Assembly (NCBI GenBank): GCA_902591535.1
Contig: CACJBA010000006.1
Location: forward strand, 1 to 60,539
Direction: 5' to 3'
DNA: 60,539 bases
From: an uncultured Pelagibacteraceae bacterium
GTDB taxonomy: Bacteria > Pseudomonadota > Alphaproteobacteria > Pelagibacterales > Pelagibacteraceae
Part shown: one piece after another, positions 36,289 to 45,704 of the stretch
How the letters are laid out: every line of letters begins with the position of its first letter
Position numbering within the stretch: position 1 is the first letter of the stretch
Notes under the pieces: model-generated
Told to the model about the DNA's origin: nothing
The model's database searches: none
The model's input: only the letters and a program-made list of their open reading frames with translations
Position numbers and translations under genes: made by a program

Positions 36289-37662
36289 TTAAAGAATAAA
36301 TTTTGAGAGATCTGTATCTTTCACTAAGTTGTCTAAATTTTTATTAATATATTCTTTATTAATAATAATTTTTTCTCCAGCACGATCAGTTGCTGTAAAG
36401 CTAATTTCATCTAAGATTTTTTCAATTATAGTGTGTAATCTTCTTGCACCAATATTTTCAACTGTAGCATTTACCTCAGAGGCTATATTCGCAATTGCAT
36501 CTATACCATCATCAGAAAATTCTAAATCAACATTCTCTGTTTTCAATAAAGCTACATATTGTTTAATTAAACTAAAATCTGGTTCTCTTAAGATTCGTTT
36601 AAAATCTTCACTCGTTAAGGCCTCTAATTCAACTCTTATGGGCAACCTTCCTTGCAATTCTGGAAGTAAATCAGAAGGTTTTGCAAGTTGGAAAGCACCA
36701 GATGCAATAAATAAAATATGGTCTGTTTTAATAGGTCCATGCTTTGTATTAACTGTTGTTCCTTCAATTAGAGGTAATAAATCTCTTTGAACACCTTCTC
36801 TTGAAACATCTCCGCCAACTCGGTCGGTTCTTGCTGAAATTTTATCTATTTCATCTAAGAACACTATTCCGTTATTTTCAGTTGAAAGTTTTGCAGCTTT
36901 AATAATTTTGTCTTGTTCAATCAATTTATCAGACTCATCATTAATTAAAATTTCATGAGATTCTTTTACTGACATTTTCTTTTTCTTTTCTTTATTACCC
37001 ATAGATTTACCGATCATTTCACCAATATTTATCATTCCCACATTCGCTCCAGGCATTCCAGGAATTTCAAAAGAAGCTCCACCAGATCCAGTATCGCTTA
37101 CAGCAATTTCAATTTCATTATCGTCCAGATCACCATTTCTTAATCTTTTTCTAAAACTTTCTCTTGTAGCTAGACTTGCTTTTTTTCCAACTAAAGCATC
37201 TAGAACTTTTTCTTCTGCTGCTTTTTGAGCTTGAGCATACACTTCTTTTCTTTTTTTTACCTTCTCCATCGCAATTGCAATTTCAATTAAGTCTCTAATA
37301 ATTTGCTCCACGTCTCTTCCAACATATCCAACTTCAGTAAATCTTGTTGCCTCAACTTTTACAAAGGGTGCTTCTGCTAATTTTGATAATCTTCTTGAAA
37401 TCTCAGTTTTTCCAACACCAGTTGGTCCAATCATTAGAATATTTTTAGGTAAAACTTCGTTTTTCATCTCACCCTTCAGAGCTTGTCTTCTCCACCTATT
37501 TCTTAGCGCAACAGCCACCGCTCTTTTTGCTTTGTTTTGTCCAACAACAAACCTGTCTAATTCTGAAACAATTTCTCTAGGGGACAAAGAACTAACTAAA
37601 GAAGCTTCGTCTTTTTGATCTTTATCTTTTGGGTGTAGTTGTGTTACGTTTGATTTATCCAT
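36289..37662 (-). CDS. hslU: HslU ATPase subunit of the HslVU protease
   Basis: HslU/ClpY (457 residues) is the AAA+ unfoldase of HslVU. The N domain begins [34 protein letters not shown]. Walker A is [16 protein letters not shown] near 85, Walker [13 protein letters not shown] near 265, and the intermediate domain occupies about 120-240. The C terminus ends KFIL, the tail that inserts into HslV to activate it. Its ATG overlaps the hslV stop by one base. Confidence 0.97.
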   Translation of the reverse strand: MDKSNVTQLHPKDKDQKDEASLVSSLSPREIVSELDRFVVGQNKAKRAVAVALRNRWRRQALKGEMKNEVLPKNILMIGPTGVGKTEISRRLSKLAEAPFVKVEATRFTEVGYVGRDVEQIIRDLIEIAIAMEKVKKRKEVYAQAQKAAEEKVLDALVGKKASLATRESFRKRLRNGDLDDNEIEIAVSDTGSGGASFEIPGMPGANVGMINIGEMIGKSMGNKEKKKKMSVKESHEILINDESDKLIEQDKIIKAAKLSTENNGIVFLDEIDKISARTDRVGGDVSREGVQRDLLPLIEGTTVNTKHGPIKTDHILFIASGAFQLAKPSDLLPELQGRLPIRVELEALTSEDFKRILREPDFSLIKQYVALLKTENVDLEFSDDGIDAIANIASEVNATVENIGARRLHTIIEKILDEISFTATDRAGEKIIINKEYINKNLDNLVKDTDLSKFIL

Positions 37663-38177
37663 TATATTTTTTCAATTTTAACATTATCATTTGTGAAAAC
37701 ACATATATCAGCAGCAACTTTAATTGCTTTCTTTGCTACTTCCTCAGCTGACATATCACCTTCCATTAAAACTTTTCCAGCCGCTAAAGCATAATTTCCT
37801 CCAGAGCCAATTCCAATCACATCTCCCTCAGGTTCTAAAACATCACCAGTTCCAGAAATAATATAACTGTTGTTTTTATCTCCAACAGCCATAAGTGCTT
37901 CTAGTCTTCTTAAATATTTATCTGTTCGCCAATCTTTTGCTAACTCAACGGCAGCTCTTGATAAGTTTCCAGCATGTTTTTCTAATTTTCCTTCCAATCT
38001 TTCAAACAAAGTTAAAGCATCTGCAGTTGATCCTGCAAAACCAGCAACCACATCTCTTTTTTCAATTTTTCTGACTTTTGAAGCAGTACTTTTTACAACG
38101 GTATTTCCCATACTTACTTGTCCATCACCAGCAACTACTACTTCATTATTTTTTCTTACTAGTACAATTGTTGTCAT
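37662..38177 (-). CDS. hslV: HslV protease subunit
   Basis: HslV/ClpQ (171 residues) is the proteasome-like peptidase of HslVU. After removal of Met1 the catalytic Thr is exposed in [23 protein letters not shown]. The [28 protein letters not shown] region and the [16 protein letters not shown] segment near 125 are family signatures. It is followed, with translational coupling, by hslU. The promoter upstream resembles that of dnaK. Confidence 0.97.
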   Translation of the reverse strand: MTTIVLVRKNNEVVVAGDGQVSMGNTVVKSTASKVRKIEKRDVVAGFAGSTADALTLFERLEGKLEKHAGNLSRAAVELAKDWRTDKYLRRLEALMAVGDKNNSYIISGTGDVLEPEGDVIGIGSGGNYALAAGKVLMEGDMSAEEVAKKAIKVAADICVFTNDNVKIEKI

Positions 38178-38184
38178 AACTAAT

Positions 38185-38212
38185 AAATGGTAACTATTTT
38201 TGATACTTCAAG
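38185..38212 (-). promoter_or_regulatory. Sigma-32 (RpoH)-like promoter of hslVU
   Basis: Minus strand: CTTGAAG beginning at 38212, 16 bases between CTTG and the octamer TACCATTT (38192-38185). This is the same geometry and -10 ending (ATnT) as before dnaK and grpE. Transcription would begin one or two bases from the hslV ATG at 38177, so the message is nearly leaderless. Confidence 0.6.
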
Positions 38213-38226
38213 TGTTCAGACTAATA

Positions 38227-38255
38227 TTGATATAGTGGGATTATGTATGTATACC
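38227..38255 (+). promoter_or_regulatory. Candidate promoter of the his operon
   Basis: TTGATA (38227-38232), 17-base spacer, TATACC (38250-38255). Predicted start is about 38261, only a few bases before the hisB ATG at 38267. Divergent from the hslV promoter. Confidence 0.42.
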
Positions 38256-38266
38256 ATTAAAAATAT

Positions 38267-38857
38267 ATGGCTAGAAAAGGAAAAGTATCTCGAAAAACAA
38301 AAGAAACCAGTATCAATGTTGAAGTAAATATTGATGGTAAGGGTAAATACCAAATTGACACTGGTATAGGTTTCCTAGACCACATGCTTGAGCAATTATC
38401 AAAGCATTCATTAATTGATTTAAAAGTTAAAGCAAAAGGAGATACTCATATCGATCTTCACCACACAACAGAAGATACAGGTATAGCAATTGGCGAGGCT
38501 TTAAAGAAAGCCGCTAAAAAATTTGTAGGAATAAAAAGATATGCGCACACAGTTATTCCAATGGATGAAACTTTAACAAGGGTTGCAATAGATGTTTCAA
38601 ACAGACCTTATTTGATATGGAAAGTAAAATTGAAAGTTGAGAAACTTGGAGAAATGGACACAGAATTATTTAAAGAATGGTTCCAAGCTTTCTCCCAATC
38701 AGCTGGCATCACAATGCACGTTGAAAATATTTATGGTGATAATAGTCACCACATAATTGAGTCTTGTTATAAAGCTTTAGCAAGATCTTTAAGAGCTGCA
38801 CTAGAGATGGATCCAAGAAACAAAAAGAGCATTCCATCCACTAAAGGCTCATTATAA
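38267..38857 (+). CDS. hisB: Imidazoleglycerol-phosphate dehydratase
   Basis: HisB (196 residues, dehydratase only, no phosphatase domain) makes imidazoleacetol phosphate. The metal-binding signatures [20 protein letters not shown] near residue 35 and [16 protein letters not shown] near 65, and their C-terminal repeat [19 protein letters not shown] near 165, are intact. It starts the hisB-hisH-hisA-hisF-hisE operon. hisG, hisD and hisC are not in the window. Confidence 0.97.
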   Translation: MARKGKVSRKTKETSINVEVNIDGKGKYQIDTGIGFLDHMLEQLSKHSLIDLKVKAKGDTHIDLHHTTEDTGIAIGEALKKAAKKFVGIKRYAHTVIPMDETLTRVAIDVSNRPYLIWKVKLKVEKLGEMDTELFKEWFQAFSQSAGITMHVENIYGDNSHHIIESCYKALARSLRAALEMDPRNKKSIPSTKGSL

Positions 38858-38862
38858 GGTTA

Positions 38863-39489
38863 ATGAACGTCACAATTGTTGATTATAATTCGGGCAACAT
38901 AAGCTCGGTGATAAACTCCTTTGAGGAAGTTGCTAAAGATAAGGTAAATATTGAAGTAACTTCGGATTTAAATAAAATTAAATCTTCTGATAAAGTCGTT
39001 TTACCAGGGCAGGGTTCGTTTAAGAGTTGTGTTGATGCGCTTAATAAGATTGATGGTTTAGTTGATATATTAAGTGAATTTGCAATAAATAATAAAAAAC
39101 CACTTCTTGGAATTTGTGTAGGACTTCAAATGTTTGCAGATATTGGTTACGAAGAAACAGAAACCAAAGGTCTTGGTTGGGTTTCAGGAAAAGTATCAAA
39201 AATAGATAATCAAAATGGAAAATTCAAACTTCCTCATATTGGTTGGAATCAAATAAATATTGTTAAAGATAGTAAAATTTTTAAAGATATAGAAAACAAT
39301 TCTCACATGTATTTTGTTCATAGTTATGAATTTATTCCAAATGATAAAAGTGTAATTTCAGGAACAACAGATTATTCTTCAAATATTGTTTGTTCAGTTG
39401 AAAAAGATAATATCTTTGGAACTCAATTTCACCCCGAGAAAAGTGATAAAACTGGACTTAAAATAATTGATAATTTTATAAATTTATAA
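38863..39489 (+). CDS. hisH: Imidazole glycerol phosphate synthase, glutaminase subunit HisH
   Basis: HisH (208 residues) supplies ammonia to HisF. The class I glutamine amidotransferase nucleophile is in PLLGICVGLQMFADIG (Cys near residue 84). The catalytic His and Glu are in GTQFHPEKSD near 187. VVLPGQGSFKSC is the oxyanion-side strand. Five bases separate it from hisB and one from hisA. Confidence 0.96.
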   Translation: MNVTIVDYNSGNISSVINSFEEVAKDKVNIEVTSDLNKIKSSDKVVLPGQGSFKSCVDALNKIDGLVDILSEFAINNKKPLLGICVGLQMFADIGYEETETKGLGWVSGKVSKIDNQNGKFKLPHIGWNQINIVKDSKIFKDIENNSHMYFVHSYEFIPNDKSVISGTTDYSSNIVCSVEKDNIFGTQFHPEKSDKTGLKIIDNFINL

Positions 39490-39490
39490 A

Positions 39491-40216
39491 ATGAAAATAT
39501 TTCCAGCAATAGATATTAAAGATAAAAAGTGTGTGAGGTTAGTCAAAGGAGATTTTGATAGCAAAACTGAATATAAAATGTCTCCAGTTGAACAAGCTGG
39601 TAGATATAAGGATCATGGTTTTAAAAACTTACACATAGTTGATTTAGATGGAGCTTTAACTGGTGAAACAGTAAATTTGGACATTATTCAAGAAATAGTA
39701 ACTAAATTTGATCTTAAAATTGAAATTGGTGGAGGATTAAGAAACTTTGAAAGTATTCAGAAATATACTGATGCTGGTGTTGAAAAAGTTATTTTAGGAA
39801 GTGCAGCTATAAAAGATAAAAATTTTTTAAAAGAAGCTTGTGAAAAATTTCCAAATAAAATTGCTTTAGGTTTAGATGCTAAAGATGGATATTTGTCTGT
39901 CTCTGGTTGGAAAGAAAATTCTAATAAACTAACATTAGATTACTTAAAAGAAGTGAATGATTATGGCGCAAGTAGGTTGATTTATACAGATATAAATAGA
40001 GATGGGATGAAGCAAAGTCCTAATTTTGAAGAGACATCAAAAGTTGCAGATACTTCAAATTGTCCTGTAATTATATCTGGCGGGGTTTCATCAATTAATG
40101 ATATTAAAAAAGCAAAGAAATTAAATAATAATAATATCGAAGGAATAATAGTTGGAAAAGCTATCTATGATGGTGATATTAAATTAGAGGAACTAGCTAA
40201 GGAGTTAGATGCTTAA
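39491..40216 (+). CDS. hisA: ProFAR isomerase HisA
   Basis: HisA (241 residues) isomerises N'-formimino-AICAR ribotide (ProFAR to PRFAR). A TIM barrel with catalytic Asp in [20 protein letters not shown] at the N terminus and the second acid in [13 protein letters not shown] near 160. The phosphate sites [10 protein letters not shown] near 78 and [11 protein letters not shown] near 197 show the half-barrel repeat. It overlaps hisF by eight bases. Confidence 0.95.
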   Translation: MKIFPAIDIKDKKCVRLVKGDFDSKTEYKMSPVEQAGRYKDHGFKNLHIVDLDGALTGETVNLDIIQEIVTKFDLKIEIGGGLRNFESIQKYTDAGVEKVILGSAAIKDKNFLKEACEKFPNKIALGLDAKDGYLSVSGWKENSNKLTLDYLKEVNDYGASRLIYTDINRDGMKQSPNFEETSKVADTSNCPVIISGGVSSINDIKKAKKLNNNNIEGIIVGKAIYDGDIKLEELAKELDA

Positions 40217-40961
40217 AAAAAGAATAATACCTTGTTTAGACGTTAAGAATGGACGTGTCGTTAAAGGTATTAATTTTGTAGATTTAAAAGATGCAGGTGA
40301 TCCAGTTGAACAAGCTAAAATTTATTCGGATGGTGGAGCAGACGAAATTTGTTTTTTAGATATTACTGCTTCAAATGAAAATCGAGATACTATTTATGAC
40401 GTCGTTGAAAGAACTTCTAAGAATTGTTTTGTTCCTTTGACTGTTGGAGGAGGGGTTAGAAGTATTGAAGATATTAATAAACTTTTAAACTGCGGTGCTG
40501 ATAAAGTTTCTATAAATACTGCTGCAGTTCAAAACTCAAAAGTAGTTGAGGAAAGTTCTAAAAAGTTTGGTTCACAATGCATTGTTGTTGCAATAGACGC
40601 AAAAAAAAATGGGGAAAATTGGGAAATTTTTACTCATGGTGGAAGAAACCCAACAGGGATTGATGCCATTCATTTTGCAAATAAGATGGAAGAATCTGGA
40701 GCAGGAGAATTACTTGTAACTTCGATGGATAAAGATGGAACTCAATCAGGATATGATATTGACTTAATGAAAAAAATTTCATCCAATGTTAATATTCCAG
40801 TCATTGCATCCGGAGGCGTTGGAACATTAGATCATTTGGCCGAAGGAATTAGTGCAGGTGCGAGTGCAGTTTTAGCTGCATCTATATTTCACTATGGAAC
40901 ATATTCAGTCCAAGAAGCTAAACAGTATTTGGCTTCAAAAGATATACCTGTTAGAATTTAA
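40209..40961 (+). CDS. hisF: Imidazole glycerol phosphate synthase, cyclase subunit HisF
   Basis: HisF (250 residues) converts PRFAR plus ammonia to imidazole glycerol phosphate and AICAR; the AICAR feeds purH, also in this window. The N terminus [19 protein letters not shown] has the catalytic Asp, [11 protein letters not shown] near 82 and [12 protein letters not shown] near 202 are the phosphate loops, and [19 protein letters not shown] near 170 has the second catalytic Asp. Start lies in the last codons of hisA. Confidence 0.97.
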   Translation: MLKKRIIPCLDVKNGRVVKGINFVDLKDAGDPVEQAKIYSDGGADEICFLDITASNENRDTIYDVVERTSKNCFVPLTVGGGVRSIEDINKLLNCGADKVSINTAAVQNSKVVEESSKKFGSQCIVVAIDAKKNGENWEIFTHGGRNPTGIDAIHFANKMEESGAGELLVTSMDKDGTQSGYDIDLMKKISSNVNIPVIASGGVGTLDHLAEGISAGASAVLAASIFHYGTYSVQEAKQYLASKDIPVRI

Positions 40962-40962
40962 A

Positions 40963-41235
40963 ATGCTTAAAATTTTAGAAGAACTTGTTTTGCTAGCTAG
41001 AGAGAGAAAAAATAATCCAGTACAAGGATCTTACACCAATAAACTTTTAGAAGATAAAACTTTAGCTAAAGAAAAAGTACTTGAAGAAGTAAACGAGCTA
41101 ATAGAAGCTGTAGAAGAAAACTCAAATAAGATACATGAGGCAGCGGATGTTCTATATCATTTAATGATGTACTTAGAGGCTAATGGTATGAAAATTGAGG
41201 ATATAATGGAGGAATTATCTTCCAGAAAGAAATAA
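40963..41235 (+). CDS. hisE: Phosphoribosyl-ATP diphosphatase HisE
   Basis: HisE (90 residues) removes pyrophosphate from phosphoribosyl-ATP. The all-helical MazG-like fold shows LARERKNNPVQGSYTNKLL, then KEKVLEEVNELIEAVEE and HEAADVLYHLMMYLEANG, with the E-x3-E and E-x2-D metal motifs. It is a stand-alone protein, not fused to HisI. The open frame extends upstream inside hisF, but homology starts at the ATG one base after the hisF stop. Confidence 0.93.
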   Translation: MLKILEELVLLARERKNNPVQGSYTNKLLEDKTLAKEKVLEEVNELIEAVEENSNKIHEAADVLYHLMMYLEANGMKIEDIMEELSSRKK

Positions 41236-41304
41236 TACTCCTATAAAATATTTATAAATTCTATAAGTAATTTCACCCTAAAGAAAAGATATACTTTTTT
41301 AAAA

Positions 41305-42243
41305 ATGAGCCATAAATTCTACAAACCAGCAAGATCAAGATTGCAAAGAAGTGAATTAGCAGTACCAGGTTCCTCACCGAAAATGTTCGAGAAAGCTTTA
41401 AATTCCTCTGCAGATTATATTTTTTTAGATTTAGAAGATGCAGTTTCTCCTAATGATAAAATAGCAGCTAGAGCGAATGTAATTAAAGCGCTTAATGAAA
41501 TTAAATGGAGAGAAAAAGGTAAAACCATTTCAGTTAGAATAAATAGTCTTGATACCCATTATATGTACAGTGATTTAGTAGAAATTGTTGAACAAGCAGG
41601 AGAAAACGTGGACACAATTTTAGTTCCTAAAGCTGGAACAGCTAGTGATGTTTATATGGTTGATTGTTTGTTGACACAAATCGAAACAAATAAAAAATTA
41701 AAAAATAAAATAGGAATTGAATGTTTAATTGAAACTGCATTAGGTATGTCCAATATAAAAGAAATAGCAAAATCAAGTGATAGACTTGAAGCTTTGCATT
41801 TTGGTGTTGCAGATTATGCGGCAAGTTTGAGAGCAAGAACTGTAGTTATAGGTGGATTAAATCCTGAATATCCCGGGGATCAATGGCATCATGGTTTATC
41901 AGAACTAGTTATGACTTGTAGAGCATATGGTCTTAGAGCGATAGATGGTCCATTTGGAGATTTTAATGATCCTGATGCCTATATTGCTGCAGCAAAAAGA
42001 GGTGCTGCTATTGGAATAGAAGGGAAGTGGGCCATACATCCTTCTCAGATTGAACTTGCTAATAAAGTTTTTTCTCCACCAGAAGCTGAAGTAAATAAAG
42101 CTAAAAGAATTTTAGAAGAATTAGAAAAAGCTGCCAAAGAAGGAAAAGGTGCTGCACAGCTTGACGGTAGAATGATTGACGCTGCCTCAGCTAGAATGGC
42201 AGAAAACATTGTAAACATAGATAAATTGATCAATAATAAATAA
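41305..42243 (+). CDS. mcl: Malyl-CoA lyase (HpcH/HpaI citrate-lyase-beta family)
   Basis: A 312-residue CoA-ester lyase. LQRSELAVPGSSPKMFEKAL near residue 12 binds CoA, YIFLDLEDAVSPNDK near 38 holds the metal-binding acid, VRINSLDTHYMYSDL near 78 the catalytic Arg, and ECLIETALGMSNI near 143 the second acid. The region with LHFGVADYAASL and WAIHPSQIELANKVF closes the site. The residues match L-malyl-CoA / beta-methylmalyl-CoA lyase better than citrate lyase beta. It would cleave malyl-CoA to acetyl-CoA and glyoxylate. The two following genes, three bases away, look like the malate-CoA ligase that makes its substrate. Confidence 0.88.
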   Translation: MSHKFYKPARSRLQRSELAVPGSSPKMFEKALNSSADYIFLDLEDAVSPNDKIAARANVIKALNEIKWREKGKTISVRINSLDTHYMYSDLVEIVEQAGENVDTILVPKAGTASDVYMVDCLLTQIETNKKLKNKIGIECLIETALGMSNIKEIAKSSDRLEALHFGVADYAASLRARTVVIGGLNPEYPGDQWHHGLSELVMTCRAYGLRAIDGPFGDFNDPDAYIAAAKRGAAIGIEGKWAIHPSQIELANKVFSPPEAEVNKAKRILEELEKAAKEGKGAAQLDGRMIDAASARMAENIVNIDKLINNK

Positions 42244-42245
42244 TT

Positions 42246-43409
42246 ATGGATATTCACGAGTATCAAGCAAAAGAAATTTTGAATAGTTTTGGGGTAACAA
42301 TACCAAGAGGTGGTATCGTATATAGTCCTGAAACCGCAGAAAATAAAGCTAGAGAAATCGGTGGTTCAAAGTGGGTTGTAAAAGCTCAAATACACTCTGG
42401 AGCAAGGGGTAAAGCCGGTGGAGTAATTGTTTGCAATACTCCTTTAGAGGTTGCTCAAGCGACAGATAAACTTTTAGGAAAAAAGTTAGTTACTAATCAA
42501 ACTGGACCTGAAGGAAAAATTGTAAACAGAATTTATATTGAAGAAGCAACAGATATAGAAAAAGAATTATATTTAGGATTAGTTTTTGACAGGGCATCAG
42601 AAAGCATAATGGTTGTAGCCTCAACTGAAGGGGGGATGAGTGTTGAGGAAATTGCCAAAGAAAAACCAGAGACCATAATTAGATCTAAAATTGAAGTTGC
42701 TGTAGGTATTCAAAGTTTTCAAGCAAGAGAATTAGCATTTGGATTAGGTATCGAACCAGAATTAATAAGGAGAGCTTCAGAAACTATAATTGGATGTGCT
42801 AAAGCTTTTAGCGAGTTAGATGCTACCATGGTTGAAGTAAATCCGCTTGTTATCTCAAAACAAAAACAAATTTTAGCTCTAGATTGTAAAATGAGCTTTG
42901 ACAACAATGCAATGTTTAGAAGAGATAAAGTTTCTGAATTAAGAGACAAAACACAAGAGGATGAGAAAGAGGTTTATGCTTCTGATAGAGGCCTTAATTA
43001 TGTAAGCCTAGAAGGGAATATTGGAAATATTATTAATGGTGCTGGATTAGCAATGGCATCTATGGATATGATTAAATTAGCAGGTGGTGAGCCGGCAAAT
43101 TTCCTTGATGTAGGTGGAGGTGCAACACCCGAGAAAATAGTAAAAGCTTTTAGACTAATCACGATGGATAAAAAAGTTAAAGTCATTTTAGTCAATATTT
43201 TTGCTGGTATTAATAGATGTGATTGGGTTGCTGAAGGAATAGTTCAAGCATTAGAAAAAATAGAAGTTAAGGTTCCTTTGGTAATAAGATTAGCAGGAAC
43301 AAACGTTGAAAAAGGAAATAAAATTCTTCGGGATAGTAAGTTAAATTATATTGAAGCAAACACTTTAGAGGATGCCGCAAATAAAGCAGTAGCAGCGTTA
43401 AAAAAATAA
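42246..43409 (+). CDS. mtkA: Malate-CoA ligase (malate thiokinase) beta subunit
   Basis: A 387-residue ATP-grasp acyl-CoA ligase beta subunit, starting MDIHEYQAKEILNSFGV. It is related to SucC, but diagnostic segments such as NIFAGINRCDWVAEGIVQAL near 318 and KMSFDNNAMFRRD near 218 are of the MtkA type known from serine-cycle methylotrophs; SucC typically has GGIVRCD. ATP-grasp residues in WVVKAQIHSGARGKAGGV are intact. It would ligate malate and CoA with ATP. Abutted by the alpha subunit and preceded by malyl-CoA lyase, which supports malate over succinate as substrate. Substrate identity is inferred from remembered family motifs. Confidence 0.82.
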   Translation: MDIHEYQAKEILNSFGVTIPRGGIVYSPETAENKAREIGGSKWVVKAQIHSGARGKAGGVIVCNTPLEVAQATDKLLGKKLVTNQTGPEGKIVNRIYIEEATDIEKELYLGLVFDRASESIMVVASTEGGMSVEEIAKEKPETIIRSKIEVAVGIQSFQARELAFGLGIEPELIRRASETIIGCAKAFSELDATMVEVNPLVISKQKQILALDCKMSFDNNAMFRRDKVSELRDKTQEDEKEVYASDRGLNYVSLEGNIGNIINGAGLAMASMDMIKLAGGEPANFLDVGGGATPEKIVKAFRLITMDKKVKVILVNIFAGINRCDWVAEGIVQALEKIEVKVPLVIRLAGTNVEKGNKILRDSKLNYIEANTLEDAANKAVAALKK

Positions 43410-44297
43410 ATGGCAGTTATAATTGAAAAAAACACAAAAATTTTGATCCAGGGCTTCACTGGAAAGATGGGAACTTTTCATGCTGAAGAAATGATAAAAT
43501 ATGGTTCTAATGTTGTTGGAGGTGTTACACCTGGAAAAGGAGGACAAAAACATCTAGACAGACCAGTTTTCAATACTGTTAAAGACGCCGTTAAACATAC
43601 GGGAGCGACAGCATCAATATTATTTGTCCCACCAGCTTTTGCAGCCGACTCTGCAATGGAAGCTGCAGACGCAGGAATTAAAACATGTGTTGCAATAGTT
43701 GATGGTATTCCATCACATGACATGATTAGAATAAAAAGATATATGAGAAGATATTCTAAAGATGAAAAAATGACTTTGGTCGGACCAAATTGTGCTGGGA
43801 TTATTAGTCCTGGAAAATCAATGTTAGGAATTATGCCAGGCCATATTTATAAAGAAGGTAGAGTTGGGATCATAAGTAGATCAGGAACTTTAGGTTACGA
43901 GGCTGCAGAACAAATGAAAAATTTAGGTATAGGAATTTCTACAAGTGTTGGAATAGGAGGAGACCCAATTAATGGAAGTTCATTTAGAGATATAATTGAA
44001 AAATTTGAAACAGATGATGAAACTGATGCAATTTTAATGATTGGCGAAATTGGTGGACCACAAGAAGTTGCTGCTGGGGAATTTGCAAAAGAAAATATGA
44101 AAAAACCAGTTATAGGATATATAGCAGGTCTTACAGCCCCAAAAGGTAGAGTTATGGGTCACGCAGGTGCAATTGTTTCTGCGTATGGCGAAAGTGCAAT
44201 TGAAAAAGTTGAAATTTTAAAAGAATGTGGTGTTACTATTTCAAAAAATCCTTCTGTAATGGGTGATACAGTCAAATCTGTGCTTGAAAGAATGTAA
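43410..44297 (+). CDS. mtkB: Malate-CoA ligase (malate thiokinase) alpha subunit
   Basis: A 295-residue alpha subunit with N-terminal CoA-binding Rossmann domain (ILIQGFTGKMGTFHAEEM near 12) and the ligase domain. The active-site His is in GRVMGHAGAIVSAYG near 250. An insertion-like segment RIKRYMRRYSKDEKMTLVGP near 107 followed by NCAGIISPGKSMLGIMPGHI is characteristic of MtkB and absent from SucD, where the text is shorter. Translation starts on the base after the mtkA stop; the ligase pair and the lyase form one operon. Confidence 0.82.
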   Translation: MAVIIEKNTKILIQGFTGKMGTFHAEEMIKYGSNVVGGVTPGKGGQKHLDRPVFNTVKDAVKHTGATASILFVPPAFAADSAMEAADAGIKTCVAIVDGIPSHDMIRIKRYMRRYSKDEKMTLVGPNCAGIISPGKSMLGIMPGHIYKEGRVGIISRSGTLGYEAAEQMKNLGIGISTSVGIGGDPINGSSFRDIIEKFETDDETDAILMIGEIGGPQEVAAGEFAKENMKKPVIGYIAGLTAPKGRVMGHAGAIVSAYGESAIEKVEILKECGVTISKNPSVMGDTVKSVLERM

Positions 44298-44663
44298 ATG
44301 GCTTACAACGATCAAAATATATTTGCAAAAATTCTACGTGGGGAGATACCTTGTAATAAAATTTATGAGGATCAATATGTTTTGTCATTTCATGATATCA
44401 ATCCACAAAAAAAAATTCATGCTTTAGTAATTCCAAAAGGCAAATATGTAGATCTTGATGATTTTAGTTTAAATGCATCATCAGAAGAAATGGTTGGACT
44501 GTTAAAGGGTATTAATACAGTTGCAAAAAAGCTTGGTATTTCAACAGAAGTAGGTCAAGGCTATAGAGCTCTCGCAAATATTAGTGATCATGGTGGTCAA
44601 GAGGTTCCACATTTGCATTTTCATTTATTTGGAGGTGAAAAAGTAGGGAAAATGGTTGAGTGA
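44298..44663 (+). CDS. HIT-family nucleotide-binding protein
   Basis: A 121-residue histidine-triad protein of the HinT branch: NIFAKILRGEIPCNKIYED at the N terminus and the triad HLHFHLFGG near residue 105. HinT-type proteins hydrolyse purine nucleoside phosphoramidates and aminoacyl-AMP. It starts directly after mtkB. Its stop overlaps the GTG of the next gene. The operon position has no clear metabolic meaning. Confidence 0.93.
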   Translation: MAYNDQNIFAKILRGEIPCNKIYEDQYVLSFHDINPQKKIHALVIPKGKYVDLDDFSLNASSEEMVGLLKGINTVAKKLGISTEVGQGYRALANISDHGGQEVPHLHFHLFGGEKVGKMVE

Positions 44664-45163
44664 TAGAAGAAGTAAAAAGGAATTATTTAGAAATTAATTC
44701 TATTAAAGATTTAAAAGAAACTAACAAGTCATTTGATGATTTTTCTATAGTTTTAATTGATCCAATTAATTTTCAATTAAATAAATTTTTCTATAAAAAT
44801 ATTGGTAAGAAACATAGATGGGTAGATAGATTAATTTGGAGCGAACAACAATGGATTGATTATGTTTCAAACTCAAAAGTAAAAACTTACGTACTTAAAA
44901 AAAAAGATAATCTTGTCGGGTTTTTTGAATTAATTTTTCATTTAGAAAATAAAGAAGTGGAGATTGCATATTTTGGTATTTTAGAGGAATATCAAAATAA
45001 AAAATTAGGATCTTTTTTATTGTCAGAGGCCATTAAAAAATCATTTAATGAAAATATCAATAGAGTTTGGCTACATACGTGTTCTCTAGACCATGAAAAC
45101 GCTTTAAAAAATTATTTAGCCAGAGGAATGAAAATTTATAAATCTGAGATTGTTAAAATTTAG
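44660..45163 (+). CDS. GNAT-family N-acetyltransferase
   Basis: A 167-residue acetyl-CoA-dependent acetyltransferase. VEIAYFGILEEYQNKKLGSFLLSEA (about 108-132) includes the Q/R-x-x-G-x-G/A type acetyl-CoA loop (in the form QNKKLG), and NRVWLHTCSLDHENALKNYLARGMKI is the C-terminal GNAT motif. The substrate is unknown. Start is GTG overlapping the HIT stop. The 3' end overlaps lolA by 11 bases. Confidence 0.82.
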   Translation: MIEEVKRNYLEINSIKDLKETNKSFDDFSIVLIDPINFQLNKFFYKNIGKKHRWVDRLIWSEQQWIDYVSNSKVKTYVLKKKDNLVGFFELIFHLENKEVEIAYFGILEEYQNKKLGSFLLSEAIKKSFNENINRVWLHTCSLDHENALKNYLARGMKIYKSEIVKI

Positions 45164-45704
45164 TTTTAGCAGGTAATTTAAATAACTGTTTTTTAATTTC
45201 TTGATTTACTAAAATAGAATAAAGATGTGTAACAGCTGTATTTTGATAAATATCTTTTGTTTGCCAGCCCATTAAATTGAAAGTTTTAATATCAAAAAAA
45301 ATATTTATTTCATTGTCGTTCTCAGTAATTGTGTAATTAATATATGATTGATCAATAATTTTTTCGTTCAATTTATAAATTTTATCAATCAAAAAATTTT
45401 TATCTAAAATCAAGTTCAATGGAGTTTTTTCAAGGGGATATCTATAATAACTTGATAAAGTTTTAATTACTAATGATTTACCGTTTGAAACTAAAACTTT
45501 ATTATTTTTTTCATATGAGCAATACATTTTTTTAGGATATTCAATTATACAATGACCGTTTTCAATCTCCCCATTTATATTTTGCTCAAATTTAAAACTC
45601 AAGTTAGAAGTATTTTCTAGATTAGTAACAATTTTTTCTTTGTTATTTGCATTTGCATTTAAAATCAAAAAAGAAAAAAATATTATGAAAAGTCTTAAAA
45701 TCAC
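45153..45704 (-). CDS. lolA: Outer-membrane lipoprotein carrier protein LolA
   Basis: A 183-residue periplasmic protein. The signal peptide is MILRLFIIFFSFLILNANA (GTG start), cleaved near ANA. The mature part shows LSFKFEQNINGEIENGHCII and the VSNGKSLVIKTLSSYYRYPL stretch typical of the LolA half-barrel. LolA ferries lipoproteins, such as the LptE and DUF3576 proteins of this window, to the outer membrane. ftsK-lolA is a conserved pair; the GTG start overlaps the ftsK TGA by four bases. Confidence 0.87.
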   Translation of the reverse strand: MILRLFIIFFSFLILNANANNKEKIVTNLENTSNLSFKFEQNINGEIENGHCIIEYPKKMYCSYEKNNKVLVSNGKSLVIKTLSSYYRYPLEKTPLNLILDKNFLIDKIYKLNEKIIDQSYINYTITENDNEINIFFDIKTFNLMGWQTKDIYQNTAVTHLYSILVNQEIKKQLFKLPAKTKF

